DNA from: DATCIH01 sp036507955
GTDB lineage: Bacteria; Bacillota; Clostridia; Clostridiales; Clostridiaceae
Reading direction: 5' to 3'
DNA length: 6,938 bases
Assembly (NCBI GenBank): GCA_036507955.1
Contig: DATCIH010000147.1
Location: 1-6,938 of the forward strand
Shown here piece by piece: positions 5,822 through 6,938 of this stretch. Numbering within the stretch: the first letter of the stretch is position 1; every line of letters starts with the position of its first letter. The notes under the pieces were generated by a model. The model was given only the letters and a program-made list of their open reading frames with translations, had not been told where the DNA came from and searched no databases. The translations under genes were made by a program, and so were the position numbers.

Positions 5822-6670
5822 ATGATCGATTTACATGTACATTCTTATGTGTCTGATGGAACTGATAGTCCAAGTGAAATAATAAAAATAGCTAACGAAA
5901 AACAAATTAAAGCAGTTGCCTTAACAGACCATGATAGTATAGAAGGAATTTTGGAGGCGGAAAAAGAAGCCTTAAAGCTTAAGGTGAATTTCTTAAAGGG
6001 TATTGAAATAAGTGTCTCCTTCAAAAATGGTAGATTACTTCATATAATAGGGCTTGGAATAGATACAGAAAATAAGTATTTCTTAAAGGCTTATAACAAT
6101 ATGAAAAAAGCTAGAGAAGAGGGTATGGACAATATACTTAAGCTTCTAGAAAAGAAAGGTATACTTATTAATATAAAAAGCTTAAGAGAATATGCTGTAG
6201 GTAAATATCTAGATAGGCAAGCTATTCCTAAATATTTTGTTGAAAACAGAATAAGTTCTACTGTACCAAAGGTATGGAAAGAATATTTAGATCCTATACC
6301 CTATGGAGAAGGTGAACTCTTGGAGGTTGAGGAGACCTTAGATATAATAAAGAAATCAGGGGGTATCTCAGTTCTTGCACATTATCATAAAAACATAGGC
6401 TTAAAGGGATATTCTACAGCTGAAGTGGAAGAAAACATAAAATATCTAGTGGACTTAGGTCTTAAAGGAATAGAAGAATATTACCCCTCCTATAGCAGAA
6501 GGGATAGTGAATATGTTCATTATATAATTGATAAATATGGACTTATTCCTTCTGGTGGAACAGATTTCCATGGCAAAAATAGACCTGAAGTAACTCTGGG
6601 AGGGGGAGAAAATAATTTTGTTATTCCAGATAGCGTGTATGATAATATTCTAAGGTATCTAAAAAAATAG
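5822..6670 (+). CDS. PHP-domain metal-dependent phosphoesterase (TrpH/YciV-like)
   Basis: This 282-residue protein of the polymerase-and-histidinol-phosphatase (PHP) family would be a cytoplasmic phosphoesterase with a cluster of metal ions. Likely metal ligands are H5, H7 and D12 in MIDLHVHSYVSDG, D36 and H37 in ALTDHDSIEG, E62 in KGIEIS, H74, H187 in VLAHYH (relatives usually have AHP), and D248 and H250 in GGTDFHG. IEEYYPSY near 217-224 is the usual late core segment. The size and layout match the TrpH/YciV group. Characterised members hydrolyse nucleoside 3',5'-bisphosphates or trim RNA 5' ends. Other PHP proteins act on sugar or histidinol phosphates, so the substrate is open. AAGGG at 5806-5810 lies 11 bases before the ATG. 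It sits 22 bases after rhaB and is probably cotranscribed, which hints at a sugar-phosphate role but does not prove one. All key residues are present. Confidence 0.85.
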   Translation: MIDLHVHSYVSDGTDSPSEIIKIANEKQIKAVALTDHDSIEGILEAEKEALKLKVNFLKGIEISVSFKNGRLLHIIGLGIDTENKYFLKAYNNMKKAREEGMDNILKLLEKKGILINIKSLREYAVGKYLDRQAIPKYFVENRISSTVPKVWKEYLDPIPYGEGELLEVEETLDIIKKSGGISVLAHYHKNIGLKGYSTAEVEENIKYLVDLGLKGIEEYYPSYSRRDSEYVHYIIDKYGLIPSGGTDFHGKNRPEVTLGGGENNFVIPDSVYDNILRYLKK

Positions 6671-6686
6671 CAGACCTAATATAGAT

Positions 6687-6938
6687 TTATTTATGTTGTT
6701 GAGACCAATACTCTACCTTCTTAACTAAGGTTCGTGCATCGTCCTCACTTTTAACACCTTTAACAACAAGCTGTAATCCTTTAGGAGATAACGTACTCAT
6801 TAGTTTTTCTACTTCCTCTGGGTTAGGAATTAACACTAATCCCTTTCCAGCACACTGGATTTTCTGAAGCACAGGGATGAAATCAGATGTAGGGGGTTGT
6901 CCTGCAACTGGTGTCCACTGGACCATATCAAGGTTCTT
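6687..6938 (-). CDS. Uroporphyrinogen-decarboxylase-like protein, C-terminal end; 5' part beyond the window
   Basis: The frame is open from the right edge to a TAA at 6687-6689 and gives about 83 residues. NLDMVQWTPVAGQPPTSDFI and KGLVLIPNPEEVEKLM resemble the last strands of URO-D-like proteins. These are TIM-barrel proteins that include heme-pathway uroporphyrinogen decarboxylase and corrinoid-protein methyltransferases such as MtaA. In the non-heme members this end typically reads IQWTPG.GQPP, then a pair of helices. The visible part carries no metal or cofactor ligand, so the exact branch cannot be set. An ATG at 6924-6926 lies inside this conserved stretch and has no ribosome binding site visible, so it is not taken as the start. 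The gene converges on the PHP gene with 16 bases between the stops. By eye its codons are somewhat less AT-rich than those of the PHP gene. Confidence 0.55.
   Translation of the reverse strand, partial: KNLDMVQWTPVAGQPPTSDFIPVLQKIQCAGKGLVLIPNPEEVEKLMSTLSPKGLQLVVKGVKSEDDARTLVKKVEYWSQQHK

Noticed and set aside
5625..5873. Minus-strand open frame across the rhaB-PHP junction
   Set aside because: It is antisense to the conserved C-terminus of RhaB and the N-terminal metal motif of the PHP protein, and has no features of its own.
6671..6686. Terminator between the convergent PHP and URO-D-like genes
   Set aside because: The gap is 16 bases with no inverted repeat and no clear T-run, so no terminator can be supported.
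1..6938. CRISPR array, tRNA, rRNA, insertion sequence or phage attachment site
   Set aside because: No regularly spaced repeats, tRNA-like cloverleaf, transposase motif or flanking terminal repeats were seen on either strand, including around the decayed genes.

Overview
The window looks like chromosome from a low-GC, AT-rich Firmicute, most likely Clostridium or a close relative. The reasons are the AT-biased codons, strong GGAGG-type ribosome binding sites, and clostridial-type versions of a radical SAM protein, a short MGMT protein and an AraC regulator. No sequence search could be run, so the genus is an inference.

Layout. (1) Bases 1-1237, minus strand: an APC-family amino acid/amine permease, cut by a single in-frame amber codon at 488-490 and running off the left edge. 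(2) Bases 1238-1499: a divergent intergenic region with two strong palindromes centred near 1304 and 1381. (3) Bases 1500-3015, plus strand: a patch of decayed genes. It holds the N-terminal third of a nitrilase/carbon-nitrogen hydrolase, an unassigned stretch with broken frames, and a radical SAM gene that has lost two internal segments, one of them carrying the expected GGE(P) region. (4) Bases 3015-6670, plus strand: four intact, tightly packed genes. They are a single-domain O6-alkylguanine alkyltransferase-type protein, an AraC-family regulator, rhamnulokinase (rhaB) and a PHP-domain phosphoesterase. (5) Bases 6687-6938, minus strand: the C-terminus of a uroporphyrinogen-decarboxylase-like protein, convergent with the PHP gene and entering from the right edge.

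How the parts fit. The AraC regulator, rhaB and the PHP gene are separated by only 16 and 22 bases and probably form one transcript. The regulator is a good candidate sensor for L-rhamnose or a related deoxysugar, and RhaB would phosphorylate L-rhamnulose. The isomerase, aldolase and transporter are not in the window. The permease and nitrilase fragment are divergent and share the palindrome-rich region. They look like a lost uptake-and-hydrolysis pair for a nitrogen compound, with both members now broken.

No convincing new defence, mobile or RNA system is visible. The most interesting points are the two operator-like palindromes left between broken genes, the local cluster of gene decay that stops at an intact operon, and an eight-codon ORF with a strong ribosome binding site that overlaps the regulator's start codon.
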